The position numbers and the translations under genes were made by a program. 64,000 nt of DNA from Zhengitettix transpicula (taxonomy: Eukaryota > Arthropoda > Insecta > Orthoptera > Tetrigidae): positions 26,565,501 through 26,629,500 of the forward strand of contig CM073595.1 of assembly GCA_037074705.1 (NCBI GenBank), given 5' to 3'. Shown piece after piece: positions 23,505 to 35,719 of this stretch. Numbering within the stretch: the stretch's first letter is position 1; every line of letters starts with the position of its first letter. Below the pieces are notes generated by a model, which saw only the letters and a program-made list of their open reading frames with translations, was not told the DNA's origin and made no database searches.

Positions 23505-23509
23505 TAATG

Positions 23510-24380
23510 TTAAATATTTATATAATAGAAAATTTTTCATACTGAACAATTTAGATTATACTTAATTTAACTATGTACAATACGGTTTAATTTATAATAA
23601 TCAATAAATTCCCATACAGTGGCTACTCATAAAAATATATTTTCTTGAATTAAATTAATATCCAGGAATTTGTTTAATTTTTTCCTCCACACCTTTTTGT
23701 GCAACTGTTATTTACTTGAAATTTGCATGTTTTTTAATACTTAATTTCCGTACGAAATATATTAATCTTCTTGGTGAATATGGCGACAAAGTTGGTCGAC
23801 GAAACGTATTGTTTAATCAACGCCACCCGCATGAAACCCGATAAAAATGTTGAATGATTAATCTTCAGATTTGATTTTATAAAAAAAAGTAATAATACTT
23901 AATTTGTTTGAATAATCGTTTACTAGATCACTGTGATGGACGGATTTCTATTTTACTTACACTTTGAGAAAAAAAATCAATCATTTTTACTAAAGTGAAA
24001 TAATTAAAATGCGATGTTTTAAACAGAAATTATTGTCCGCAAAGAATTATTTTATGAGATACGGTCAGTACAATTTGTTATCTACATCAGTTCACGGCTA
24101 GAGTTTTCATGCTCAGCAGAATGGAATATCTTAGTAATTAATCTAATGTCTTTCCTTGTACCCATTAAAATAACGCCACGGAACAATATTAAATGAAGAT
24201 ATAATTTTTTTTTTGTAGTTTTCAAATTAAAAATATCTGAATTTTTATTAAATATATAATTATGAAATATGGGCCAGAACGGTCAGAAATTTATTCAATG
24301 AATGAATTAATACTTAAGTATGTTTAATTTTACAATAAAAATTCAAAGGAACGCCAAGTTTCATCCCTTTATTTTGGTAC
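23510..24380. other. No gene seen; AT-rich
   Basis: AT-rich stretch. At about 23780-23806, GGCGACAAAGTTGGTCGACG followed by AAACG looks vaguely like a Penelope tail (GAAACG after a stem), but no other support exists. Confidence 0.35.
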
Positions 24381-24389
24381 CTCTTTTTT

Positions 24390-24905
24390 TTAGGGTAACA
24401 ACAGGCTACATGAGGGTAATCCACATAGTGGCAACTCCCCTTTAATAGCATTGGAAGGGATCTGAAAGGGGTGATGCGGAAGGGTAGAGGAAGATAGCCA
24501 AGGGTTAACTAGGGCCCCGGGGTATAGTTTAAGGATCCTACCCTGTATTCGCCTAAAAATAATGCAGGGAAAACCCTAGAAAAACTTGCATCAGGTAGGT
24601 CGGGCATTGGGTACTTGTCCCACGCCCTTCCGATAGCGGGAGAAGAGTTTTCTGTGCGGACGCAGCATTTCCTTCTCCGTACTTCGACCAGTTTAGGAGG
24701 CAGCTGTCCGACTGTTCCAATGGGAACACCGAACAACTCTTACCGTATGCCCAAGGTCTGTGACCCCGGAACATACACCTCTCAAAACAGGCCGAGGTGC
24801 CTCGGCTTGTGGGAACCTTAGTTCAAAAACGGAGAGAGGAAAAGGCATCCCCAAAGGTTGCCCCTTCCAGTCTCTCCTACAAGGTTCTGCCTGGTGTTTA
24901 ATCTA
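24390..24905 (-). repeat. GC-rich interspersed repeat G1, copy 1
   Basis: GC-rich island in AT-rich DNA, homologous in inverse orientation to 60330-60632. On the minus strand an open frame (24509-24736) reads PIGTVGQLPPKLVEVRRRKC, then WDKYPM, then GEYRVGSLNYTPGP. The second copy reads the same peptide with conservative differences. Downstream text (minus strand) GTTAACCCTTGGCTA, GCATCACCCCTTTC and CAATGCTATTAA is also shared. I do not recognise the protein or the element. It could be a fragment of a GC-rich LTR or LINE, or a SINE with a chance open frame. Confidence 0.65.
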
Positions 24906-24909
24906 AAAT

Positions 24910-26880
24910 GATAAATGAAATTATATTAAACTATTTAAATAATTCCAACACTTACAGTTAGATTAACTTATAAAGTTGTAACTGAAAGCGAGGAATCAAT
25001 CGAAGGAACAGAAGAAATCCACACTCAAATAATAATGAGACAAAATAACAAATATAATTTTAATTTTGGGTATAATTATTACATTAACAAAATTTAACTG
25101 ATTTATATATTATAGGAGTTTAACTTACCTACTAGGACACTAAAGTTATTATTGTTTGAATATTCAATCATTTATTCTGAATTTTTCTAAGTGCCGAAAT
25201 AAGGGATGAAACTTTGCCATTTTCTCCGAATTTTTATTGTATACTGAAACTTTTGAAACTATTAATTCATTAATTGAATAAATTCATTCTGACGGTTCCG
25301 GACAACACTTTATTATTGTAAATTTTGTAGCACTGATATGATTTTGGCAGCACAAAACTGTTGATGTGAGTTTACTTGTTACATACTTCTACCGGTCAGC
25401 TTATTATTTGCCAAAAGCGACAGAAATGAACTTCCCTCTTAGCCAATCATTCATATTTTATAGCTGCATAGCTAAAAAGTAGAATATATTGTCACCATTT
25501 ACTGAAACCAATTATATAAAATCTAGAGTATATTTTTTAAAGAATTAATATACGTACGTTATCTGCATAAAGGACAGCTTTATATGTAGAACTCGTTATT
25601 TTCTTTGACTAGTAGCCTGAACTGAACCTTACGCAACTATATGTCTATTAAGAATACCAATTTCCAGAAATGAAATGATAATAATAAATTATTTGTTTGA
25701 GTGCGATTTCTAACTTTATTTTTGACAATATGCGTTCCACGTGTGACTTCCATGCTTAAATCATACACGATGTAGCGCAGCTGGTGACCATTTTTTAAAG
25801 TAGTGTTTGTGTTCTGTAATTATTGCGTTTTTATCTTCCGTAGAATAAAATTGATTTTTGTCGTGTAGTGGATTTTATTCGCCCATTTGCGTAATCGTTG
25901 AAATTATTATTTTGAGTTGAATATACGTTTCTCCTAACATATTTTCGGTACTTTTTTGTTAATGCAAATCCTTCCTATGATAAAATATCTTGCTGTACAT
26001 TCTACTAAGATGTAAGGTACAGGAAATGGTAAATTATCTATAAAAACAATAACTAAGGGCTTACTGATGTTTAAATTATGCCGGTTGTCGTGATTCATAT
26101 TTTTTTTGTTTGATGTATAGACGAACTGTAGGATGTTATTCCTTTAAATGTTTTGTAGCATATCTATAATGATATTGTTGTTATTAAATGCGTTAATGGT
26201 AACGCTATAGGTCCTACGAGAAAGCCACGGGGCGCGTTGTTGCGTTCACTCTTGGCAAATAGGAAGTTTCAGTAATTCCCTGTCATTCTGCGTTTCGAAA
26301 CGACCTTCACTCATACAAAACACAAGGATTTCGTTAGAAACAGCGTTACGATGCCAGTACACGTAATTAATAATTATTATAAATGTAAAGCCACTTTAAA
26401 GAGCGGCGGTAGCGGTAGGCAGTTGCGGGAACGCGCGCTATTCGCCAGAACAACTTTATGCAAATGGCGGGAATATTCGCAAGTCTTAGCAGCGGTAACA
26501 CCATTACGGCTCTTTCTATTAGAATTTAACATAAAACGTCGTGAATCTGTGCCATTGCAAGGCTGAAGAACAGAATTTTGGCACTATCCACCCTTACTTT
26601 CCATTATTCAATTTGATACGAATTTCATTCAGTCCCCAACATTTGATGTTGGCTGCAGCTGAAAATGGAAAAAACAATATTCATTTATATGTTTATTTCA
26701 CATTTAGTCACAATCATGCGACAAGCGCGAGTATAAAAATACTACTTATGATAAATCCATTTTTAATTACCAAAATGTGTTATTTGTAGCTATACGTTTT
26801 GAATATGATACGAATATATTTATAGAAGAACCAGCATTGCAATTCATCCCGTTTCTTACTGGAAGGGGAATTTAAATTAA
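24910..26880. other. No supported gene; GC-richer patch at 26200-26570
   Basis: Mostly AT-rich. The patch 26200-26570 has CpG-containing text (GGGGCGCGTTGTTGCGTTC, GAGCGGCGGTAGCGGTAGG) and a 71-codon plus frame (26351-26566) with no domain. It could be a promoter or exon of a host gene or an old element end; I see no TATA, splice or coding signal strong enough to choose. Confidence 0.3.
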
Positions 26881-26929
26881 TTAAAAAAAGTGTAATGAAT
26901 CAAAACATAGTTTATTACTGCAGGACTGA

Positions 26930-29217
26930 AAAGAATTTTAGACTATAACAGTAAACATACGCTTTGGGGCTCCCGGCTAAAAACAACTAAAGGAAGAGAA
27001 CTCGCAAATACTATTCAAGAAATGAACCTATCCTTTTTGTCAACCGGGACCGCAACATACTGGTTAACTGACGTGAATAAAATGCCGGACTTACTATATT
27101 TTTATTTATCAAAGGCATCTCCTCCACCTACACCGACTTACGACCTAACATCTGATCATTCACCAACAATAGCTACCGTGAGCAAAACAGTAATAATTAG
27201 GAAACCAATACCTCGTTTGCATAACTCCCGAACGGACTGGGATAAATACAGACAAATAATACAGAGCCAAGTGAATCTATCCGTGAAACACCAAGAACAT
27301 ACTGATATAGAAATGGAATCAGACAATTATGTCGAATTACTACAGAATGCTGCTAGAGAAGCTACACCAATAAGGATTCCTACCACACCATCCACTTTCA
27401 TACCTATTGAAGTTAAGAAACTAGTTGGCGACAAAAGGAAAGCAAGATCTACATGGCAAAGAACTCACACACCAGAACACAGAAAAAGATACACGATGTT
27501 AAGTAACAAATTAAAATCGAAACTCAGGGAACTGAAAAACGAATCCTTTGAAAATTATGTATCTAATCTTACCGGGTAAGACAATACAATTTGGAAACCG
27601 ATAAAGAATACAAAAAAACCAAAAGCAACTTCACCCCCAATTCGGCAGTATTCAAACCCACCTGGACCTTGGGCAAAAAGTAATAAGCAAAAAGCCTACC
27701 TGTTTGCAAAACACTTATCACAAGTTTTTACTCCTCATAATAACGACCTGGATCAAGAAGTGGAGCAAGAACTATCAGAACATATTAACGTGGAACAACG
27801 CATTAAAATGATCCGTTTAAATGAAATCAAAGCAGAAATAAAGAGACTTAATCCAAATAAATCTCCAGGACTTGATCTCATAACGGCTAAGATGCTTCAA
27901 GAATTACCAGATGAAGGTTTCAGGTTACTCTTGTACTTGTTTAATGCAATAATAAGGTTAAGTTACTGGCCCAAATCCCTAAAAATTGCAAAAATAATTA
28001 TGATACCAAAATCCTGCAAAGATATAACTGACGTCACTTCCTATCGTCCCATAAGTCTGCTATAAACACTATCCAAATTGCTTGAGAAGATCATACTGAA
28101 AAGTAATCAAGACTGGATCACGGATCATCAATTTGGTTTCCGACAGTCGCTCAACAATGGCTTAGCATTGTGGACGTAGCTAACAAAGCTATGGAGAACC
28201 AGCAGTACTGCACAGCAATATTCTTAGATGTAAGCCAGGCCTTTGAAAAGGTTTGGCATTCAGGTCTACAAGTTAAGATTAAAAGGACTCTGCCTGATCA
28301 ATACTTCAACTTATTAAAATCATATCTTGACCAAAGAGAATTTCTTACTTATGTAAATGGAGAAAGTTCAAACCGTTATCCCATTCTATCCGGGGTGCCA
28401 CAGGGCAGCATCCTTGGCCCCCTATTATACGTTTAATACACTTCCGACTTGCCAACCTCCATGGACGCTGATGATACAGCAATACTGTCAACACACACAG
28501 ACCCTGATTCCGCATTACAGAAACTTCAAGAACATCTACAAAAAATAGAGACCTCTCTAAAATGACGGAAAATAAAAGTAAATGCATAGAAATCATCTCA
28601 TATAACATTTACCCTTAAAAAGGAACATTGTCCTACAGTAAAGCTCAATCAGGAAGAAATTCCAAAAGCAGAATCAGTAAAATATCTTGGTCTTCACTTA
28701 GACACCAAGCTGAAATGGAGGGATCACATCAAGAAAAAGAAAAAGCAAATAGAATTAAAAACTAAATTATTTAACTGGCTGATTGGACGAAAATCAAAAT
28801 TATCAATAGAAAACAAATTACTTATTTACAAAACAGTGATAAAACCTATATGGACGTACGGAAAAGAGCTCTGGGGATGTGCAGCCAAGTCTCACATCGC
28901 TATTATGCAACGAGTACAATCAAAAATCCTCCGCACTATTACAAATGCTCCCTGGTATGTATCCAACTTCAGCTTACATACTGACCTCAATACACCATAT
29001 GTAGAAGACGTCTTCAAAGATAAAAATCGTAAACACCATACTAAACTTCAACCGAAGACTGAAGAGATACTGGCCGATAGACTGCAATAGACTGGCGTTG
29101 TTGGACCCTCACCTCTCAACGTCAACGTACAAGACACTTTTATTAAATTGTACATGTTATCAAATTATCTTAAAGATCATATGTAATCTGATTGCTAATA
29201 AAAATCTATTAAAAAAA
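26930..29217 (+). mobile_element. Jockey-like non-LTR retrotransposon, 5'-truncated
   Basis: Contains the C-terminal part of the apurinic-type endonuclease, the complete RT region and a short 3' tail. The tail follows the RT stop at 29090, has AATAAAAATC near 29197 and ends in an A run (29211-29217), as expected for target-primed insertion. The 5' end is lost at about 26880-26930, typical of LINE insertions. The endonuclease of such elements nicks target DNA and RT copies the RNA onto it. Confidence 0.85.
26932..29090 (+). pseudogene. Jockey-like endonuclease-RT (ORF2) pseudogene
   Basis: Frame 1 from 26932 to about 28160: DYNSKHTLWGSR (endonuclease), SDHSP (endonuclease C-terminal motif), IWKPIKNTKKP, then LNPNKSPGLDLITAKML, YWPKSLKIAKIIMIPK, SYRPISLL and HQFGFRQ (RT motifs 0-2). 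Stops lie at 27577 and 28063. A frameshift near 28150-28170 moves to frame 3: AIFLDVSQAFEKVWH (catalytic D, motif A), SGVPQGSILGPLLY (motif B), MDADDTAIL (catalytic DD pair; family usual YADD), VKYLGLHLDTKLKWRDHI, IKPIWTYGKELWG and IQRVQSKILR-like text up to TAG at 29088-29090. Further stops are at 28435 and near 28562-28590. The catalytic aspartates are kept but the ORF is dead. No RNase H domain follows. Confidence 0.85.
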
Positions 29218-29219
29218 TG

Positions 29220-29965
29220 ATTTTATTATTGCTATATCAGATACCGTAAAACGCGTGTATTTATTTCCGACTAGTTCAGAAGAACAATCTGACCCTACTA
29301 AATCTCATGTTACCTGTTCAATTGATTACAACCCTAATGCCCGTCGAGGACATGCTTTTCGTAAAGAAAGTGCCTTCATCGCCGACTGCTATACAAATTA
29401 TTTCTTTCCGTACCGTCCACCGCGAAAATCACTTGATTAGTAGATCTCCATGGTGATCTGTACCCTCCTCTGATATTTCCAGCCAATCACAATTTCGTCG
29501 CCTTTCAGCTTTTTCTCCCCAATCACGGTTGTCAACCTGGTCCGTGACTTGTGACTAAGTCCTGAGATTAAAGAACCGACACAGCCCGTCGTCAACGAAA
29601 ACAAAATAGCTAGTAAATCTCTCAAACCTTCCAAATATTCATACCATATATTATAAAAACTCTAACATAACGGAATCCGCATCACAACTTCATTGATATT
29701 GATTATAAACTAACTATAAGAAAAATATTTCATGTAGTTTCACACAAACGAAGCGCCATTTGATTAGGTTAAAATAGTGATATTTGATTATAAAATTCGT
29801 CACAATTTTTAGGACTGTCTCTTTCAGCTCAATTAAACCGCACATTTACTGTTAGAATAATGCCATTTATTATTTGTTCCTAAAAAATACCATGGCAAAG
29901 CATTTGACATTATAATTTTATAGTTGTTTTTTTTAGAACGCCAATCTAAAAAAAAGTCAAATAAA
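29220..29965. other. No gene seen; GC-moderate then AT-rich
   Basis: 29240-29640 is GC-moderate with small ORFs on both strands (29255-29440 plus, 29437-29634 minus) and no domain. 29640-29965 is AT-rich. No repeat match in the window. Confidence 0.3.
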
Positions 29966-29967
29966 CC

Positions 29968-30340
29968 TACAGAATAAAAAAAGGATGTATATTTGTATGT
30001 ATGTATTTACGTTATACTTTATACAAATTCAAACACGTGGACATATTGCAACAAAACTTGGTACACATATTATTCAAAGAACAAGAATCTGTACTGTGGG
30101 GATGAGTAACACCTAGCATAAATTTGGAAATAATTATAATTAAAAAACGTGATAATTTACTTTGAAAATACTGCACGCGGACAGGTCGTGACGTCACAGC
30201 AACCGCGAGAGACAGACGTTATAGTTCCTTTTTTAGTAATGAATTAAAGCAAATATATTCTGATTGAATAAAATGGATAATTAAACTCAGCAATACTCTA
30301 TCGAGTGATAATTAAAATCAGTACGAAATGTTATATGATC
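29968..30340 (-). repeat. Interspersed repeat F1, copy 3 (minus, partial)
   Basis: Inverse copy beginning AAAAAAAGGATGTATATTTG. Shared with the copy at 40755: TATTGCAACAAAACTTGGTAC-like text, GTACTGTGGGGATGAG, ATGACGTCAC-like and CGAGAGACAGACGTTA. The 5' half of the element (the CCCGGGT end) is missing. Confidence 0.65.
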
Positions 30341-30344
30341 CTTC

Positions 30345-30745
30345 GAACTAATTTTTTTCAATATAACATGACTTTTAAATGGCTGAGAAAGTTTTTGCCA
30401 AAATAATAAAATAATATTTAAAACAGAACTTGTAATTAAGTTTTACAATCAACTTCTACAATTTGGTAAATAATTCATTAACTAAATTAGGTATTAAAAT
30501 AAGTATCAACGTAACAAGTTCGTTAGTTTCATAACCTTTTTACGAGGTAACTGTATAGAATATAAATAATAATACAAATGCGATAGTGTTACCAACAATC
30601 TGCGGAAAACAATCGTTATATGCTATATTTATAATACCGTCTAAATAATATCCAATAGTATCTAATTTGTAACATAAGGATAATTTAGCACCGAGTCGAC
30701 ATATTTCTAACACGAAGATATTTTTCCTTTGTACAAACTTTAAAT
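30345..30745. other. No gene seen; AT-rich
   Basis: AT-rich, no ORF, no shared repeat recognised. Confidence 0.4.
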
Positions 30746-30749
30746 AAAG

Positions 30750-31060
30750 CTAATTTTTAGGAAGAAACCACGCATATTGGCAGTTTTGTGTATGTGCTCA
30801 TTGGTCTACAGCACCGAAAGGAGGTAGTTTTTGGAGCTGTACGTGTAGTGCAGGGGGGGGGGGGTGAATCGGAATACAACGCATGCGCATTTCTCCCTCC
30901 AGAGAGAGATCTCGTGCTGAGTCAGAGAGATAGCCAGCTGACTGAATTAGCGGGAGCGAGTGCGTAGCAAGGCGGGCAGTTTAATGTTTTCGAATTCGAG
31001 GTAGAAATTAATGCTGCAAAAATTATTCTAAATGCTCTAAAGAAAAAATAATTCTGCCTA
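30750..31060 (-). repeat. GC-richer shared repeat, copy 2
   Basis: Inverse homologue of 12770-13045. TTAGCGGGAGCGAGTGCGTA (about 30947-30966), GGCGGGCAGTTTAATG and CGCATGCGCATTT match the complement of the first copy. Includes a G run at about 30851-30863 and an AGAGAGA tract not present in copy 1. Confidence 0.5.
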
Positions 31061-31064
31061 TATT

Positions 31065-32340
31065 TATTTATGAGCTGTAGCACAACAGCACACTTGTTAA
31101 CAATAAATTCAAAATAGTAAGAAATAATAATAAAATTAAAATGATAATAATCAAATAATTGTCAGACGGTGACTTTGAGAACTTCTGTGTTTATTATCAT
31201 TGATTAAATATTAGCTCCGGGACTTAGCATGAAGAAGAATTTGGCCTCAAATCGCTCAAAGCTTTACCTTACTCCTTTGGATTTAGAGAATTTATTACGC
31301 GAATTAAACGAATCAGAGAGAGCTTGCAAGCTAGTTTAGCTGATAATTGATTCTCTTCAAGAACGGTGGAGTGTCGTTTCAACGAATATGTGAAGAAAGC
31401 GGTTGTATCAGACAATAAAAATAAAGCAATGTGCATAAGAAATAGAGATAATAATATCCATATTGCGAGGAATCAGAAATGTGCAGTGTGTTGGAGAATA
31501 CTTGGAAGAATTCAATCCAAGCCAATAGAATAAGCCGTCGTATCCCTAGTAACGTATTACCAGAAACGCGAGAGACAGTTTACGTGATTTCCCACAAAAT
31601 GAAATTTGTGCAAAGACGAACGCAGGGAATCTTGAGGCATGACATTGTGGGATGTAAATTGACATGCAATGTGGGCAGGAAATATAGCGAGGAGTTAATC
31701 TGACCGGCGAGCGAAGAAAAACAGTCAATTGTAGATAGAAGTGGAAAAATACGTCGTGAGAATATTAAGGTTGTAAATTATAATGTGAGTAACAGTTTAT
31801 GAATTGGTGCACGTGAGCTTCGCAATAATATTGTATACTAAAGTAAAGTCTCTCAAACTCCCTAACCCCTGGAAGTTCAACAGAAGCATCCTTATGTGAC
31901 AAACAGTGAATCATTTGATGAGTTCTTAAATGCATTCGACATCGGTATTCCACTGCAAACCGTTGAGAATGAAAATATTAAACGCATACAGTTATTATCT
32001 GTATTTTTACGGTTTCATTAGACGACTTAACATTTTTGGTGGCATTTCCCCTTTAAATGCCGTAGGAAAGAATTACATAGGGCGGGTGCGGAACGCTTCA
32101 CTAATGCTTGCCTGCGAGAGAGCGTAAAGAATCGGTCCGTTTATACTAATCACAATAATAATATCCCAGTAATTTGTGATAAGTAAATACAAATTGATGA
32201 TAGATTTTATTAAATAAATAAAATTAACATAAAATTACGTTTCTATCTTTATCAATTTTGAAATATAATATAGAACTTATAGCGCGTTATTTAGGATAGG
32301 CGTCTTTTAATTGATTTTACTGATATTTTAGTCAGTTTAT
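31065..32340. other. No supported gene
   Basis: Small overlapping ORFs at 31479-31953 on both strands lack domains. Nothing else recognisable; the sequence is AT-rich outside 31500-31700. Confidence 0.3.
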
Positions 32341-33542
32341 TTAAACGCGTGAGCAACCATGTTTATCGAACGTCGGCAAAAAGTACCGTTTGGTGCTAGT
32401 CAGGCTGGGGATAGTAACGGTACCTCCGGGGTTTTCCCATCAACAAACAGCAGGTGCGGAGAGTCTCGCTGATGGAATCGTCTAGGACCTGTTATTGGTC
32501 CACAATAAATTAAATGGACCAATAGAGGAACGGTTGGTCCCACAGGTCGGGAGAAGTGGAGGCCTGGTCAGGCATTCTGTTACAGATGCTGACTAGAGGA
32601 GGTTGCTTGAGTTTACCAGCGAGAGAGACATCGATGACCAGCTGCGAGGGACGTCGCTGTGTTGCAGAGACCCCAGTCTGGTAACCAAGGTCGCCAATCT
32701 AATGGTTGCGCAAGCACATTTTTTATATAAATTGTTTCCCGTGCCACAAACTCAACCAAAATACAAAATGAATAACATTAAATAACAAAGTTATTACAAC
32801 ATACGATCATAAACATAAGCAAAATTTTCAGTATCCAACAGATAGTTTTTGAATGGTCTATGTTCTTTAGTCCAGATAGTTTAATGAACATGTGTTTTGT
32901 CCGATATACCGCAGCGAGAAGTACACTAAATTATGTAAATTACATGATATTGCATTTATAATGTGGAGGGAAAGTACGCCGCCAATTTAATAAACAATTT
33001 AATTGGTAACGTTAATGGAGGGGAAAAAAAGGATAGGAATGTCTGGCCATAAAATTTGACGCCTCCGAGTCGGGTAATGGATTAGCAGAGAAAGTCGGGA
33101 TGGAAGATCAACAACGCTACCAAATTTCCGAAGGTCAGAAAATTCTCCACGACCGAAAATTGGCCTCCGCAGAAATGAGGAATTGAAAGCGATTGGTGGA
33201 AGACGATCATGTGACTTGATTTCTACCCCTTGGGTGGGGAAGAAAAACGTCCAGCTGGAAGGTGGAGACAGGTTTCCAAAGGACAGTTCGAAAGGTGATC
33301 TTGGAGAGGACAGTTTGAAGGAACATCTTGGGGAGAAGAGATGAACATAAGATTTTGGAGAAGGCAGGCCAATGTAGTATTTAGAGAGGCATTTGATCAG
33401 TTGGAGAGGAGAGAAATGCATTTTGCTTCACGACACCCGGTTGACTGGACCGGTAATCATTTGTGGGTGATGTGAAGTATTATATACTTTATTTGAAGAT
33501 CAACTAGCTTGTATTCAAATGCACTAAGCGACACAAGTATTG
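32340..33542. other. Two GC-richer unassigned blocks
   Basis: 32340-32740 and 32990-33480 are clearly GC-richer than the AT-rich DNA around them. The second holds a 140-codon minus ORF (32999-33421, with FKLSSPRSPFELSFGNLSPP) in a purine-rich plus strand of GGAGAGG-type repeats. The serine/proline bias comes from that low complexity, so I doubt it is coding. The block ends near a TA run, so it may be an eroded mobile element. I can assign neither. Confidence 0.3.

Positions 33543-33543
<1 letters not shown>

Positions 33544-33594
<51 letters not shown>
33544..33594. repeat. TA microsatellite
   Basis: Uninterrupted TA run abutting the 3' end of TA-nested copy 3. Confidence 0.95.
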
Positions 33595-33597
<3 letters not shown>

Positions 33598-34561
33598 GAT
33601 GATTAAAAAGGTGGTCTTAATTAATAGGAATAATTAACAAAATTATTATGTATTTAAAAATTTATTGTTGATAATGGCACATTATATGCCCTGCTTTGCA
33701 CGCCGAATTCCGTCAATTTAACAAACAAATATTTCAATTTTATTGTATTAATTCGTGGCGTTCTCTGAAAGTATAGCTTTATAATTTTACAATCAATTAC
33801 GTTGAATTTCTCATTATCTCAGGGTCACCACTGGGTTTCATAGGAAGAACAAATACAATGAACTAAAATATTAACAATCCAACTCATTGACGTTAACGGA
33901 ATACAATATTAAATACAAAAGTAAAAGAAAACGAATGAAAAGAAAAACACGAACGAAATCTGACTATACCCTTTAATTATCGTTTACAGTCATTAATAAT
34001 TGTTTTGTACTCATGACAGTGCTACTGGTACCAGTTTGTACTCTTGTATCTTGAAGTCAACACCCACTAAACAGGCCATTATACACTGCTTCTACACTTT
34101 AGATTTGGAACACACGGTAGTTGCTCTGGATCTCTGCTATACTGGAACCTGGATTAGCTCACCCTCAGCCAGTTGCCGGACGTAGATCACCTCAAAGTCG
34201 CTCTATGCGTGAAGCAAAACTTCTGCTTCCAAACTGCGATTTTATAAGTCTCTCCGTCAAAACTGTTTACTTGCGTTTTATGTAAACTATTATATGTCGC
34301 TGTTGGACTTCCTAGATAGCCCTATTCATAATTCTGGATCCGCAGACTTTTACTGTTTTTAATTCTGTATGTGGACCGAACTGCTATGACCCAGTTCTCG
34401 ACGCATACTTTTCGTTTCGCGTCTTGCCGCAGACTGAGTTCTCTAGGCGCGCGGTCTACAGTGTCCATTGTTAACAAAGAAAAACCCGCCTTTAAGCACC
34501 CGTACCGCCAACAATTAAATTATATTAAAAACAATTAATAGCCTGTTTAATTTGTATTACA
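33595..34561 (-). repeat. TA-nested LTR-like family, copy 3
   Basis: 967-bp minus-orientation copy with TGTGATGATT at left and TTGTATTACA at right (TG...CA). Contains the complements of CCCAGT-GTGACCCTGAG (about 33820), TCAGATTTCG (about 33955), TGAGTACAAA (about 34006) and CTGGTACCAG (about 34025), and a TATA-like TTATAAAATC on the minus strand (about 34243). Its 5' end faces that of copy 4 across 11 bp of TA-rich spacer. Confidence 0.8.
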
Positions 34562-34572
34562 ATGTATATATA

Positions 34573-35642
34573 TTGTAATAATTAAAGGCTAATTAAGAGT
34601 TAATAATTATTACTGTTGAACTGGAATTGTTACCGGAAAACATACACAAAGATACAATAATGGACGAGAATATGAACAGGCAAGGTATTGTTGAGACATG
34701 GCGCGCGTGAGTTGGTGGAGTGGACAGGCAACGGTCAAAAACGACGGAGAGTGGACATGTTGGTCGAGAGGATTAAGATATTTAAAAAGTAAAGTTAAGA
34801 GGCACTCAGCAATCAGGAGTGGCCGCATGTGATCGTGTTTGGAAATAGTCGAGAGGATTTAAAATATTGGAAAGCAACCGACAGCGGTTGTTCGTGACTT
34901 AAATCAACGAGACAATTATTAAAAAGTAAAGTCGGACAGCGACAATCCAAATAGTGACTCAGAAAAGTTTCTGAGTGTTACGTCAAATCTATCTTGAGAA
35001 TCGACGAGGTGCCGCCAATAAGGAAAGTCCAACAGTTATAAAGTGTAAATTCAGTGTAAAAATGGCCGGTTCATAATTTGTTTAAAGTGACAGTGTGTTG
35101 CAGAATGTTTTCCAATTTCCCTGGTACCAGAACAAAACAGTGAGCTATAAAACATTTAAATTAAATTGTAAACGTTATATTAATGGTAGAATTTCGTCAG
35201 ATTTCGATTTTTTTTATTAAAATATTTGTCAATATTAAATTAATCATTTAAAAGGGGAATAAATTATTCTTTATTTAAAGGCCCAGAAAAGACCCTGAGT
35301 TCAAGAAAAAATTAAATTGATTGAATGAAATAAAATTTAAAAGGCCGGAGAGTAATTATTTTCATAATTTTGAATTATTTTGATTTATAATAAATCAATT
35401 GTTTGGTCAGTTATATTAAATGTTTTATTCTTGCTCCTTCAGTAGATAATTTTTCATTATACTAATTTCATTTTAATTTATTGTTCATAATTGATCATTA
35501 CATTTACGACGCCTGAACGTGTGGCCATTCTAATCAGTTAATTAATTGTTCTTATAGTTGTGTATTACATTTTTGGCGTGCCAACGTGTAGCGAAATTTT
35601 AATAGTTGTTCCAGTTAATTAAATTATTCTTTATTGATTATT

Positions 35643-35645
<3 letters not shown>
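34573..35645 (+). repeat. TA-nested LTR-like family, copy 4
   Basis: 1,073-bp plus copy, TGTAATAATTAAAGGC to GATTATTACA. Blocks: CTGGTACCAG (about 35123), AGTGAGCTAT donor-like, GTCAGATTTCG (about 35198), CCCAGAAAAGACCCTGAG (about 35281). The 3' end has two successive versions of the terminal motif (ACGCCTGAACGTGTGGCC near 35511 and TGGCGTGCCAACGTGTAGC near 35574), each following a TTACATTT, so the last about 70 bp are tandemly duplicated. Confidence 0.8.
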
Positions 35646-35705
<60 letters not shown>

Positions 35706-35719
35706 ATATATGTATGTAT
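35646..35719. repeat. TA/TG microsatellite
   Basis: TA run followed by TG repeats and TATATGTATG, separating copies 4 and 5. Confidence 0.95.

Noticed and set aside
28345..28608. Minus-strand 87-codon ORF
   Set aside because: Antisense to the jockey-like RT motif B/YADD region.
32999..33421. 140-codon serine/proline-rich protein
   Set aside because: The bias arises from purine-rich GGAGAGG-type low complexity on the plus strand; no domain.
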